DNA from: Lentisphaerae bacterium GWF2_50_93
GTDB taxonomy: Bacteria; Verrucomicrobiota; Lentisphaeria; Victivallales; GWF2-50-93
Direction of reading: 5' to 3'
Length of the DNA: 54,071 nucleotides
Assembly: GCA_001804815.1 (NCBI GenBank)
Contig: MHBI01000104.1
Coordinates: forward strand, 1 to 54,071
A program made the position numbers and the translations under genes. This document shows, piece after piece, positions 1 to 8,901 of this stretch. Each line of letters opens with the position of its first letter. Within the stretch, counting starts at the first letter, position 1. The notes beneath the pieces were generated by a model. The model was not told where the DNA came from. It made no database searches and was given only the letters and a program-made list of their open reading frames with translations.

Positions 1-942
1 TCGGAGGATGTCGAAAAGATATACTGGTATCTTGCTGCGGATCATGATGTTTTCACCACTATGGGGCTGCTCAGGGGTGAAAAGGATCCGATGGGGAAAT
101 TGGCAGTAGCGCCTGCTTATGTGGCTTATGCGAACCTTGTGAAGCAGATCCACGATTCGAAATGCATGGGAAGGGAAGCGTTCGGGAAATATACCAGGGC
201 TTATGTGATCCGTTTCAGGAAAAGCGCGGACGAGGATATACTTGTATGCTGGGGCACCTATCCGAGCAGGATAGAAGTCGAAGCGTCAGGGCCTGTTGTT
301 TCCACCAATCTGATGGGAGAGGAAAAATCCCTGGCTCCTGATTCCGGGAAGATTCTGGTTGATCTTGGCAACGAGCCCTTCTTCATCAGGGGCCCAATCC
401 AGAAGGTGAAGGAGATCGAATCCGAGGAGAAGATCATAGCGTCATCTGCTGACGACTACGGCAAGGAGCAGGGATTCAACAACTGGAATTACGGGTATTT
501 TGAAATTTCTCCGGAGCAATCCAGGGAAGGGAAGTATGAGTTCAAGGAGATGAATGTCGTAGAGACCATGTGGGGCGAGAACTGGGCAGGGCCGTACAAG
601 TTCCTGAGTCTCGGAGGTGGCGGCGCGCATCCGGAGATTGCGGATGGAAAGCAGATATGGGCGGTCCGGCGCTGGAAGAGCGGATATGCCGGAAAGGTAC
701 AGATAAGCGGAAGGTGCTACAGGGAGGATGAAAAAGGGGATGGTGTGGAATTTGTCATCCTACAGGACGGGAAGGAGATATTCAGGCAGAAGATAGGCGG
801 AGGCAGCCCGATGTCGGTGGACATGAAGCTGGATACGGAGATCAGGGAAGGCTCAATTGTGGACTTCTGCGTTTCACCGAATTCTAACACGGAATATGAC
901 AGTACGAACAGCGATATAATGATAAAGACAATTAAAATATAG
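1..942 (+). CDS. C-terminal part of a large hydrolase-like protein (5' end outside window)
   Basis: The reading frame is open from the first base, so the start lies upstream; an ATG at 61 is internal. About 313 residues are visible. The first ~125 look like the end of a catalytic barrel followed by a beta-sandwich, a layout common at the C-terminus of glycoside hydrolases. The last ~150 residues (from the Asn-Asn-Trp-Asn-Tyr stretch) look like a beta-rich accessory domain of a type that recurs in PVC secreted proteins. No catalytic residues can be assigned because the main domain is missing. The next gene, a sugar-type regulator, starts 18 bases after the stop, so the two are probably co-transcribed. 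The hydrolase assignment is inference. Confidence 0.6.
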   Translation, partial: SEDVEKIYWYLAADHDVFTTMGLLRGEKDPMGKLAVAPAYVAYANLVKQIHDSKCMGREAFGKYTRAYVIRFRKSADEDILVCWGTYPSRIEVEASGPVVSTNLMGEEKSLAPDSGKILVDLGNEPFFIRGPIQKVKEIESEEKIIASSADDYGKEQGFNNWNYGYFEISPEQSREGKYEFKEMNVVETMWGENWAGPYKFLSLGGGGAHPEIADGKQIWAVRRWKSGYAGKVQISGRCYREDEKGDGVEFVILQDGKEIFRQKIGGGSPMSVDMKLDTEIREGSIVDFCVSPNSNTEYDSTNSDIMIKTIKI

Positions 943-960
943 CATTTGCCGGAGGCTGCG

Positions 961-2037
961 ATGAAATTCAAATTTGAAGAGATATACGATGTCATTAAAG
1001 CTGAGATACGTTCTCTTCCTTCTGGAACGAGGCTGCCCCGCGTCCGCGATCTCATGTCCGAGCACGAGGCTGCGCAGATAACAATCCAGAAGGTGCTTGA
1101 CAGGCTTGAGGAGGAGAACCTCATTTCGCGGCATACGGGAAGAGGCATATTCAAGTCAGACGGGAAGAGGGGCGTAAAAATTCCAGTTCAGAAGAAAATC
1201 CTGCTTGCCCTTCCCATGCATCCTTCCCCTTTCTTCGACTCGTTTGTCAACAGCTTCCTCAATATTACAAGAGAGGGGAGCTGCACTCCTGCGATCACAA
1301 GATACAATGTCTTCGAACCGATAGACAGATGGATTCCTGGAAATGCCAAATACGATGGTATCATCATCATTCCCCCTGGAATCCAGCTGAAGATGGAGAT
1401 GCTCAACGAGTTCAGCAAGCTGGAATGCCCCATGGTCGTAGTAGACAGGTATTTCAACGGTCTTGATTTTGACTGCGTCTGCACAGACAATCTTGCGGGA
1501 GGGGCTCTTGCCGCCGAGCATTTCAGGAAGATCAGCTGTAAAAAGACCGCAGTGCTCGTTGCCGAACCGGAAGTCTCGACAGTAATGGACAGGGCAACTT
1601 CCTTCAGCAGGCAGATGAGGCTTTATGGTTTTGATGAACCCATCATAATAAATGCAAATACCGAAATTGGAGAGTTCTCATCGAAGAAGGCATACGAGGC
1701 TTTGACATCATATGTAAAGAAAAATGGTGTCAGTTTCAACGGGATATTCTGCGTCAGCGATCCGTGCGCACTTGGCGCCATGAAGGCCCTGCACGACCTC
1801 AAGATTAATATTCCCCAGGACGTGAGCGTCATAGGATATGATGACATGGTATTCTCGGAGTTCTTCCATCCGTCCCTGACAACGGTAAGGCAGGATATAG
1901 AGAAGATTGCTAGAATGAGCATTGATATAATTGACAGGAAGTTCAACGGGGGGAAAGAAAAGACTTACCAGCTGTTGGTTTCTCCGGAACTTATTGTAAG
2001 GGAATCGACATTGGAGGTGAAGGATGGGAAAAAATAA
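961..2037 (+). CDS. GntR-LacI hybrid transcriptional regulator
   Basis: Residues ~1-70 form a GntR-type winged helix: the 'SGTRLPRVRDLM' segment, an 'AAQITIQKVLDRLEEENLIS' recognition region and a wing 'RHTGRGIF'. The remainder is a LacI/periplasmic-binding-protein-like sensor, ending with the typical 'DVSVIGYDDM' and 'LTTVRQD' segments. Such hybrids are known sugar-responsive regulators. I chose the ATG at 961 because GGAGG at 951-955 sits five bases before it; a TTG at 946 is also possible. It follows the hydrolase-like gene by 18 bases and overlaps the next gene by 14, so it probably belongs to a carbohydrate-use operon and may control it. The effector sugar cannot be read from sequence. 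Confidence 0.9.
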   Translation: MKFKFEEIYDVIKAEIRSLPSGTRLPRVRDLMSEHEAAQITIQKVLDRLEEENLISRHTGRGIFKSDGKRGVKIPVQKKILLALPMHPSPFFDSFVNSFLNITREGSCTPAITRYNVFEPIDRWIPGNAKYDGIIIIPPGIQLKMEMLNEFSKLECPMVVVDRYFNGLDFDCVCTDNLAGGALAAEHFRKISCKKTAVLVAEPEVSTVMDRATSFSRQMRLYGFDEPIIINANTEIGEFSSKKAYEALTSYVKKNGVSFNGIFCVSDPCALGAMKALHDLKINIPQDVSVIGYDDMVFSEFFHPSLTTVRQDIEKIARMSIDIIDRKFNGGKEKTYQLLVSPELIVRESTLEVKDGKK

Positions 2038-2758
2038 TAGAAGGTGTGGAACCTGTCTAATGAGGCAGTTCACATTGATTGAACTGCTGGTGGTGATTGC
2101 GATAATCGCAATCCTCGCTTCTCTTCTTTTGCCGGCGCTCAAGAATGCGAAGGAGCAGGCCAAGAGGACCGTCTGCCTGAGCAACATGAAGCAGATTGGC
2201 ATTTCAATGAGTTCCTATGCCACAGACTGGAGCGGATACGGCCTGGGAATGGTAAAGCTGCATAATTGGCCCGAATGGAACTCCAAAGTGGTTTTTGCAG
2301 GATACACCGGGATTGGAGTCCTATACGGCGAGGGTTATTTCGCAGGCAACTACGCTGTGATGTTCTGCCCGTCTGCAACATGGGCGGATGTGAGGAAGCC
2401 GAATGTGAACATTGCGCAACAGGGAACCTACAATTCCTATCACCAGGTAAATGAGATCGGTTTAAATACTGTCGCCTACAAGATTACGACTGCTAAGAAA
2501 TTTGAAACTCTCTATAAGAATACTGTCCTAGTCGATGCGCTTAAAACCTGGAATGAGGGGTCTGCATGGCCTGCTGCGCAAGTCAATCACGGCCATAAAT
2601 ATTACAATGGACTTGTAGGAGATGGATCGGCAAAGGGATGTGCAGATCCGGAATCAGATATATCATACAATGCAAGCCTGGCAGGGCAGGATTATCTGAC
2701 CAATCCAGGCAACATCACAAACTGGAATTTTTGTTTTGATAAGATAGGTAATTTTTAA
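2024..2758 (+). CDS. Prepilin-like protein with N-terminal cleavage/methylation motif
   Basis: A short basic leader is followed by 'FTLIELLVVIAIIAILASLL', the type IV prepilin/pseudopilin cleavage-methylation motif with Glu at +5 and one hydrophobic helix. The residue before the cleavage point is Gln rather than the usual Gly. After the helix comes 'LPALKNAKEQAKR', then a soluble domain with a 'GDGSAKG' segment near the end, as in the DUF1559-like prepilin-like proteins abundant in Planctomycetes and Lentisphaerota. The start at 2024 has GGAGG at 2013-2017 inside the regulator gene; an internal ATG at 2060 would give a shorter leader. It overlaps the regulator by 14 bases, which suggests translational coupling. 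Its role is unknown; it may be a pseudopilin linked to polysaccharide capture. Confidence 0.85.
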   Translation: MGKNNRRCGTCLMRQFTLIELLVVIAIIAILASLLLPALKNAKEQAKRTVCLSNMKQIGISMSSYATDWSGYGLGMVKLHNWPEWNSKVVFAGYTGIGVLYGEGYFAGNYAVMFCPSATWADVRKPNVNIAQQGTYNSYHQVNEIGLNTVAYKITTAKKFETLYKNTVLVDALKTWNEGSAWPAAQVNHGHKYYNGLVGDGSAKGCADPESDISYNASLAGQDYLTNPGNITNWNFCFDKIGNF

Positions 2759-2771
2759 GGAATATTATTAG

Positions 2772-4202
2772 ATGGAAAACATCGGAAGATTGTTCATGCC
2801 GGTATTTGCATTGGCAGGGACCGTATACAGCGCGGAAAATATGGAATCAAGACTTATAACATATCCTGCCCCGGCTGGCGAGAAATGTTCGCAAGATTAT
2901 GATGTCGAGGTAGATGGGAAGAGTGTCTTTGTGTATGCTGTTCCAGCTTTGCATGGAGGCCCGGCATCCTTCGCATATTTCGACTTCAGTGGAGCAGTGA
3001 GAGTGAAAATATCATCCCTGCATGAGGCTGACTCGGTGAAAATCCTTCCTTCATCATCTGGAATCAAGCATGAACTGAAAGACAATCGTTGCGAGTTTAT
3101 TCTTTCAAAGCCTGCCAATCTAACTGTCGAAATCAACGGAAATTATGAACGTGCTCTCCATCTTTTCGCAAATCCACTTGAAACGGATGTGCCCAGGACG
3201 GATGATCCGGATGTAATCTACTTCGGGCCTGGCGTACATGAAATAACTACACTTCGTCCCAAGAGCAACCAGACAGTCTATATTGCCGGAGGGGCAATTC
3301 TCAGACCGGTGATCCCGCAGGATGAAAAGCCTGTGCAGGAAAAAAACTGGAAAGGCAACAAGGTCTACAAGACCCTGGTTGAAACAACAGGTGTCCAGAA
3401 TGTGAAGGTCCGTGGACGAGGGATCCTCGACATGGGCGTCCTTCCCTGGCATGCACGCACCACGATGTGGTTTGAAAAATCGAAGGATATCCTTGTCGAG
3501 GGTATTATAATCCTAGACGCTCCGGCCTGGGTTGTGGCGATGCACAATTCGACAAATGTAACCGTGCGGAACATAAAGCAGATCTGCCAGAGAGAGAACA
3601 GCGATGGGATCGACATCTGCAACAGCCAGGACGTGCTTGTCGAGGACTGCTTCCTCCGCAACAACGATGATGAAATATGCGTGAAGACGACGACAGCAGC
3701 TCCGGATTTGGAAACTAAGAACATACTTGTCAGGAACTGCGTGGTCTGGAACGAGCGCGCCCGCGGACTCGGCATAACCTCCGAGACCCGTGCGAACATC
3801 GCAGACGTGGTGTTCCGCGACTGCGACATCATTCATGATTTCTCCAAGGGAGGCGACTGCTCCTCCCTGGCGATATTGGTTTCCGATTCAGGCACCATGA
3901 GCAACATTTGTTTTGAAAATATCAGGGTGGATGATGTCAATGACACCTTGATCAACTGCTGGATAGGCGCCGATATGTGGGGCAAGGACAATATCCGGGG
4001 AAATATAAAGGGGGTTGTGTTCAAGGATATTTCTGTTACAGGAGGAAACTTCCCGCTTTCAAAGATTAGCGGCTTTGACGAAACTCACATGGTGGAGGAC
4101 GTGTTGATTGAAAACTTGAATATCCTGGGCGGAAAGATAACCGATCTCGAAGCCGGGAAATTCAAAGTCAGCCAGTTCGCAAAGGATGTAAGATTCAAAT
4201 AG
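2772..4202 (+). CDS. GH28-like right-handed beta-helix protein
   Basis: This 476-residue protein has a probable weak signal peptide (first ~20 residues), an N-terminal beta domain and then a beta-helix with the polygalacturonase-type entry 'VIYFGPGVHEI...VYIAGGAIL'. The Asp-bearing GH28 blocks are present: 'NSDGIDI' (for NTDGxD) and 'NNDDEICVK' (for the DD motif). The later Gly-His-Gly block appears to be replaced by 'ARGLGITSE', so the usual active-site His is not visible. It could be a divergent GH28 or a related beta-helix hydrolase or lyase. The gene begins 13 bases after the prepilin-like gene, with AAGGAA upstream of the ATG, so it is probably the last gene of that operon. It converges with the next gene, with only three bases between the stops. 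Confidence 0.75.
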   Translation: MENIGRLFMPVFALAGTVYSAENMESRLITYPAPAGEKCSQDYDVEVDGKSVFVYAVPALHGGPASFAYFDFSGAVRVKISSLHEADSVKILPSSSGIKHELKDNRCEFILSKPANLTVEINGNYERALHLFANPLETDVPRTDDPDVIYFGPGVHEITTLRPKSNQTVYIAGGAILRPVIPQDEKPVQEKNWKGNKVYKTLVETTGVQNVKVRGRGILDMGVLPWHARTTMWFEKSKDILVEGIIILDAPAWVVAMHNSTNVTVRNIKQICQRENSDGIDICNSQDVLVEDCFLRNNDDEICVKTTTAAPDLETKNILVRNCVVWNERARGLGITSETRANIADVVFRDCDIIHDFSKGGDCSSLAILVSDSGTMSNICFENIRVDDVNDTLINCWIGADMWGKDNIRGNIKGVVFKDISVTGGNFPLSKISGFDETHMVEDVLIENLNILGGKITDLEAGKFKVSQFAKDVRFK

Positions 4203-4205
4203 GAC

Positions 4206-6530
4206 TTATTTTCCGGTTATCCCCTTGCCGCATAAGGGGAGGATGTAGTCGGCGCATTCCGGACTGAATTCGAAGACAGTGAATCCGCCGGTTTCATTTT
4301 TCCGGGTGATCTCGATTTGTTTTATTAGCCTCTGGATATTGCCATGGTCATTCCAGGTTGAAATTCCTATGCCAGGATAAAAAGGTGTTTTTCCGGCCCA
4401 TGGCTTCTGCTTCGCTACGAGGTTCTTGAATTTAAGGTTGCTGTCGGTGTAATCCATCGGACAGACGAAATCCACGTATCCCTTTTCGCACCAGAGCTTC
4501 CAATCCTGTCCCACCAGGTCTCGGTCTACCTGCCAGTTGCCGAAAACTGCGGCGGATACCTGGATTGATGATCGGATCTCCTTTGCCTTTTTAGATATTT
4601 CTGCAACAACTGTTGTTATGAGGTTCCTCCGGAAATCATTCCATTTCAGGGAGTATTTGTCGGACCTGGCATCTTTCGGCCAGTCAGCCAGTTTTTCGCC
4701 TATGGATTTTTCAAACTCAGCCCTGCATCTTTCACAGAAGCACGAATCATTGTCAGGGAACCGTATGTAATCGAAATGAATTCCATCGACTTCGTATTTC
4801 CTGACTATTTCCAGCATTGATTCGATTTCGAGCTGCCGGTTTTCCGGACTCGAAGGACACAGCCAATGGGAATTACCTTTGCCGTTGAAATTCACCTGGA
4901 GACGGTTTTCTGATTTCATCTTCTTCATGAAGTCTGAAGGTGCTTTTCCGATAGTGTTCCAGTTCACCTTCCAGACATGGCATTTTATCCCGTATTTCCT
5001 GCAGGCTGCCAAACATTTTTCGATCTGGTCGCCGGCCCTGGAAATTTCAGGGGCAACAGGAAGGACATCGCTCCTGTAATATGCCAGTCCAGCGCAGAGC
5101 ATGTTCGGGATTACATCGGTGAATCCGTTGTCAGCCAGGATCTTAATTGCCTCGTCCCATGTTTTGCCTTCGACTCCGAAGGCGCTGTGGCACCAGAAGA
5201 GCCGTCTTTCATTTTTCACGCTGCTCTGGCTCCTGCAGTAGGCCTCAACCAGTTTTTTCCTGGAATCGCCGGCGGAAGTTATAGCTTCTATGAATTTACC
5301 CTCATTGATGAGTTTGGTCGCCCTGGCACTCTCGTCAATCCCCTCAGGTGTTTCACGCCCAATTCCTGAAACTGCGAATTCCGCAGAAGTTTTGAAGAAT
5401 TCTGGAAGGAAATATCCCAGCATTGATAATAACAGCATTTTCTTGTTGCTGATGTCGTCGGTCAGGAGGACATGGCTCATGAAGATGGTGTTGTCCGTCA
5501 GGACGACCGCCGGTATTCCTGTGTCCTTGCCCTTGCTGTCAAACCAGTACGCCGCGACCTTCCCTTTTCCGGAGAGGATCATTTCATTTGCGTTCCATGA
5601 ACTCTGCTTGGTCTTCTCCGGCATCATGGAAATAGGTTTGTCGGCTGTCGGCCTTATCTCTGAAAAGAATCCCGGCGAGGGCTGGCGTGTGAACTTGTCG
5701 AACTTTATCCCGCTTGCAGGCTCCAGCCCGGACGGCATGACATAGAAGACTATGAGCTTCCCTCCGTTCCTTATGAATGCTGACAGGGTATCAGCCGCCT
5801 TCCCGTCGAGATTCGGACTGAACGGGATTATTACGAGCTTTGCGTCCTTCAGCTTTTCCGGTGTCAAATTCAAATCGCCCTGGAGCCTGTAACTTATTCC
5901 TAGTTCGTCGAGGGTGGAGGTGAGGGTGTTGGTGTATTGGAATATGGAATCTTTCTCGGAATCCCTTTTCTTGACCTCCGAATCATTGACGATAACGGAG
6001 ATTTTACCGGAACTTTTGTCGTCGGCTGCGAAATTAGCAACAAGGAATTCGGTGTTTTTCTTTTCGGAAAGCCAGGCCGAAATCCTCATGGTGTCGATCT
6101 TGTCCCAGCCAGCCGGCTTACCCTCGGTTCCGAAATCATCCTTTGAAAATCTTATTTTCTCCCAGGATTCATCGGTGGAGGGATAAAAAGATTTGCTGTA
6201 CCAGCCTTCCCCGCTGTGGAAGTATAGGGAGAACATGGCGACCGGCGACGGATCCGTACATTTGAATTCAAAGCTGAAGCCGTTCATTTCGGACAGATCT
6301 TTGACAAACGTGATGTCCCAGTAATTCCTGTTACCCTTGATGCTTTGGAAATTACAGGGGAATTTGAAGGCGGTCCTTCCATCTTTCTTCACCGCTTCAG
6401 AAGGAAGGGATTCAAAGGGCTTGACCTCGGATCTGGAGGGGGCAAGAAGTAAGTTGTCCTGGGAAAAGGATATTAAAGGAAAAATTAAAAGTGAAAACAC
6501 AAAGATTATAATTGGTTGTTTATTGAGCAT
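4206..6530 (-). CDS. Secreted GHL10 (DUF187) family glycosyl-hydrolase-like protein
   Basis: I chose the ATG at 6530, giving 774 residues that begin with a clear signal peptide (hydrophobic 'IIIFVFSLLIFPLISFSQ'), with AGGA upstream; longer starts would run into the upstream gene. Residues ~30-200 look like a carbohydrate-binding beta-sandwich. Residues ~215-300 resemble a glutamine-amidotransferase-like or ThuA-like fold ('KLVIIPFSPNLDG', 'FIRNGGKLIVFY'). The C-terminal ~340 residues are a GHL10 barrel with 'VDGIHFDYIRFP', a cysteine cluster 'CFCERC' and 'VDFVCPMDYT'. Family members are predicted glycosidases acting outside the cytoplasm; the substrate is unknown. It lies 16 bases downstream of the SGNH hydrolase gene, so the two probably form an operon. 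Confidence 0.82.
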   Translation of the reverse strand: MLNKQPIIIFVFSLLIFPLISFSQDNLLLAPSRSEVKPFESLPSEAVKKDGRTAFKFPCNFQSIKGNRNYWDITFVKDLSEMNGFSFEFKCTDPSPVAMFSLYFHSGEGWYSKSFYPSTDESWEKIRFSKDDFGTEGKPAGWDKIDTMRISAWLSEKKNTEFLVANFAADDKSSGKISVIVNDSEVKKRDSEKDSIFQYTNTLTSTLDELGISYRLQGDLNLTPEKLKDAKLVIIPFSPNLDGKAADTLSAFIRNGGKLIVFYVMPSGLEPASGIKFDKFTRQPSPGFFSEIRPTADKPISMMPEKTKQSSWNANEMILSGKGKVAAYWFDSKGKDTGIPAVVLTDNTIFMSHVLLTDDISNKKMLLLSMLGYFLPEFFKTSAEFAVSGIGRETPEGIDESARATKLINEGKFIEAITSAGDSRKKLVEAYCRSQSSVKNERRLFWCHSAFGVEGKTWDEAIKILADNGFTDVIPNMLCAGLAYYRSDVLPVAPEISRAGDQIEKCLAACRKYGIKCHVWKVNWNTIGKAPSDFMKKMKSENRLQVNFNGKGNSHWLCPSSPENRQLEIESMLEIVRKYEVDGIHFDYIRFPDNDSCFCERCRAEFEKSIGEKLADWPKDARSDKYSLKWNDFRRNLITTVVAEISKKAKEIRSSIQVSAAVFGNWQVDRDLVGQDWKLWCEKGYVDFVCPMDYTDSNLKFKNLVAKQKPWAGKTPFYPGIGISTWNDHGNIQRLIKQIEITRKNETGGFTVFEFSPECADYILPLCGKGITGK

Positions 6531-6546
6531 TGCTTTAGAATTCCTT

Positions 6547-7488
6547 TTATTTTTGTGGGCATAATATACTTCCACAGACATCAATGAACATCTTAGCCAT
6601 TTTCTCATGCCCCTGATTTGAGAGATGGATGCCGTCGACTGTTGACTCCTTTCCTGCCAGGACGCCTGCAAAAATCCTTCTTGGAACGAGGATGACATCA
6701 TATTTTTCCGCAAGTTCGCGCTGTGCCCTGCAGAATGAGCCATGGAAGGGCGCCCACGGCACTTCCACCATTACGATAATCCTTTCGGGATCCTGCAGGG
6801 CTTTTAGGAGTTTCTCCATATTTCTGCGGTATTCAGGGAGCGGTGTCCTTCCAAGCATGTCGTTGCCACCTATTTCCAGGAAGATCAGGGCTTTCTTATC
6901 CTTGATAACCTTCACCTGGCTCAGGGCGGATCCTGCAGTTCCTCCACCCTGTGAGAGATTGGTTATCTTCACATGGCATCTTTCAGCTGCGATTTCCGGC
7001 CATGTCTTTTCCCCTTTGTATGCGACTCCTGCGCTCACCGAGTCTCCAACGACATATGCCTTGTCGAAGCTGGCTTTCGGCATGGGCGGAAGGCGCTGAT
7101 ATGGGATTTCCGCAATAATTGACAACACGCATATGGTCGAAGATAGGGAAGCCAGCGTTACGATGTATTTTCTTCGGACGGGCTTGAAGCATAGGATTAT
7201 CATGAGTGATGCGGGGAGGATGTACAGGAGCAATTCAAGGAACAGGGGCAGGGGTGTGGAAGACAAGGCTAGGAAAATAAGTCCGACCATGAAGATTAGC
7301 CGGACGAGGGACCTGTATGTTGTTTTCCATGGAGGTATTGCAGGACTGTCATCCTTGGAGTCTGCCGTATGGATTGCGATGTCCGTGAAAGCTCTGGCGT
7401 GGAAAGACATTGCAATTGACGCGAGTATCAGGAATATTCCTGAAAAGAATGCATCTCCCGATACGAAATGTATGATGAATCCATTCAC
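6547..7488 (-). CDS. Membrane-anchored SGNH/GDSL hydrolase
   Basis: The 313-residue protein has three or four hydrophobic segments in its first ~130 residues, then an SGNH hydrolase domain. Block I is 'VVGDSVSAG' (nucleophile Ser), block III is 'EIGGNDM' (Gly/Asn) and block V is 'DGIHLS' (catalytic Asp and His). The family includes esterases, lipases and carbohydrate deacetylases. With membrane segments in front and a glycosidase-like gene behind, deacylation of a glycan at the membrane is a reasonable inference. The start at 7488 lies 78 bases from the divergent aldo/keto reductase gene, so both promoters must lie in that short gap. Confidence 0.85.
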   Translation of the reverse strand: MNGFIIHFVSGDAFFSGIFLILASIAMSFHARAFTDIAIHTADSKDDSPAIPPWKTTYRSLVRLIFMVGLIFLALSSTPLPLFLELLLYILPASLMIILCFKPVRRKYIVTLASLSSTICVLSIIAEIPYQRLPPMPKASFDKAYVVGDSVSAGVAYKGEKTWPEIAAERCHVKITNLSQGGGTAGSALSQVKVIKDKKALIFLEIGGNDMLGRTPLPEYRRNMEKLLKALQDPERIIVMVEVPWAPFHGSFCRAQRELAEKYDVILVPRRIFAGVLAGKESTVDGIHLSNQGHEKMAKMFIDVCGSILCPQK

Positions 7489-7566
7489 AATAACTTGTCC
7501 TTGGCAAGAAAAAGAATATTTGCCTGTTATATTGTCCTACTATAACCAACAAACAAGGCATTTAAA

Positions 7567-8682
7567 ATGATCTATAGAAAACTTGGCAGGACGGGCTTGT
7601 CGGCGTCGATTCTCGGTTTTGGAGCAATGCGGCTTCCAATGAAAGGCGAGGGCGATGCGCAGAAGGTAGACAGGGAGCTTGCCATCCCAATGATCCACCG
7701 GGCATTCAATTCTGGAGTCAACTACATCGATACCGCGGTCGGCTACTGCAACAGCGACAGCCAGCGCACCGTCGGTGAAGCCTTGAAGGGCTGGCGCGAA
7801 AAGATAATCCTCTCGACCAAGAATCCATGCTATGAACTGGACGAGAAGGCATGGTGGAAGAATCTCGAGGACAGTCTTGAGCGCCTGCAGGTCCAGCACA
7901 TCGACATCTACAACCACCATGGGATAAACTGGAAGAGCTGGACCGAGAAGGTCGAGCCGTTCCTGTCGAAGCTGATGATGAAGGCGAAGGACCAGAAGCT
8001 TATAAGGCACATCTGCTTTTCGTTCCATGACTCGAACGAGAATCTCAAGAAGCTGATCGAAACCGGATATCCGGACGTGATCACGCTCCAATACAATCTT
8101 CTTGACCGGAGCAACGAGGAGGGGATCGCCTTGGCGCATGAGAAGGGCATGGGTGTCGTTGTAATGGGACCGGTCGGAGGTGGACGGCTTGGAGTCTCGA
8201 GCGAGGTTTTGGAGAAGCTCATACCGGGCACGAACAGAGTTCCTGCGCTTGCATTGCGTTTCGTCCTTTCAAACCCTCACGTTTGCATCGCCCTGTCCGG
8301 CATGAGCACGATGGAGCAGGTCCAGGAGAATCTGGAGATAGCCAGCGATAACAAGCCTTTCACCGACGAGGAGCTTGATATCATCAGCGAGCATCTACAG
8401 AAGCTTAAGAAAATGGCTGAGCTGTATTGCACCGGCTGTAACTACTGCATGCCTTGCCCGAAGGATGTAGCAATACCGAAGATCTTTGAGCGCTATAACC
8501 GCGGACGTGTCTACGGTCTCTGGGACAATGCGAAAAAAGCCTATTCCGACCTGGGGAAAGTGCAGTGGGACAAGGGCAGCAAGGCGGACGCCTGCGTCAA
8601 CTGCGGCCTCTGTGAGGACAAATGCCCCCAGAAAATACCGATACGTAAAATGCTCGCGGAAGCACATAAAAGGCTTTCGTGA
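7567..8682 (+). CDS. Aldo/keto reductase with C-terminal 4Fe-4S ferredoxin-type domain
   Basis: Residues 1-~280 form an aldo/keto reductase barrel: 'LGFGAMRLP', 'NYIDTAVGY' (catalytic Asp and Tyr), 'IILSTK' (Lys) and 'IYNHHG' (His). The C-terminal ~90 residues carry two cysteine clusters, 'CTGCNYCMPCP' and 'CVNCGLCEDKCP', typical of bacterial ferredoxin-type iron-sulfur sites. Members of this subgroup are predicted cytosolic oxidoreductases in sugar or aldehyde metabolism that can exchange electrons through the clusters. AAGG lies upstream of the ATG. The gene is divergent from the SGNH hydrolase and stands alone. Confidence 0.9.
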   Translation: MIYRKLGRTGLSASILGFGAMRLPMKGEGDAQKVDRELAIPMIHRAFNSGVNYIDTAVGYCNSDSQRTVGEALKGWREKIILSTKNPCYELDEKAWWKNLEDSLERLQVQHIDIYNHHGINWKSWTEKVEPFLSKLMMKAKDQKLIRHICFSFHDSNENLKKLIETGYPDVITLQYNLLDRSNEEGIALAHEKGMGVVVMGPVGGGRLGVSSEVLEKLIPGTNRVPALALRFVLSNPHVCIALSGMSTMEQVQENLEIASDNKPFTDEELDIISEHLQKLKKMAELYCTGCNYCMPCPKDVAIPKIFERYNRGRVYGLWDNAKKAYSDLGKVQWDKGSKADACVNCGLCEDKCPQKIPIRKMLAEAHKRLS

Positions 8683-8901
8683 AAAAAGACTCCCCCTGGA
8701 GATGCAAATAGCCGGCCTGGGGTGGATTGAAAATTCCATGAAAATTGATTGAATGCTTTCTTGTATTTTGTTTACTTCATATTAAAATAAACACCTTTTA
8801 CAAAATACTACCTTGCTTGATGTGTCTTTTCTTCCGGCCGTCGGAATAAACAGGCGGGGCTGCTGTCGCAGGGCCTGAGGATCGTTTTGTAGAATGGGGG
8901 G

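Noticed and set aside
4206..6743. Longer start for the GHL10 protein at 6743
   Set aside because: The extra 71 codons overlap the SGNH hydrolase gene and hide a clear signal peptide that starts at 6530.
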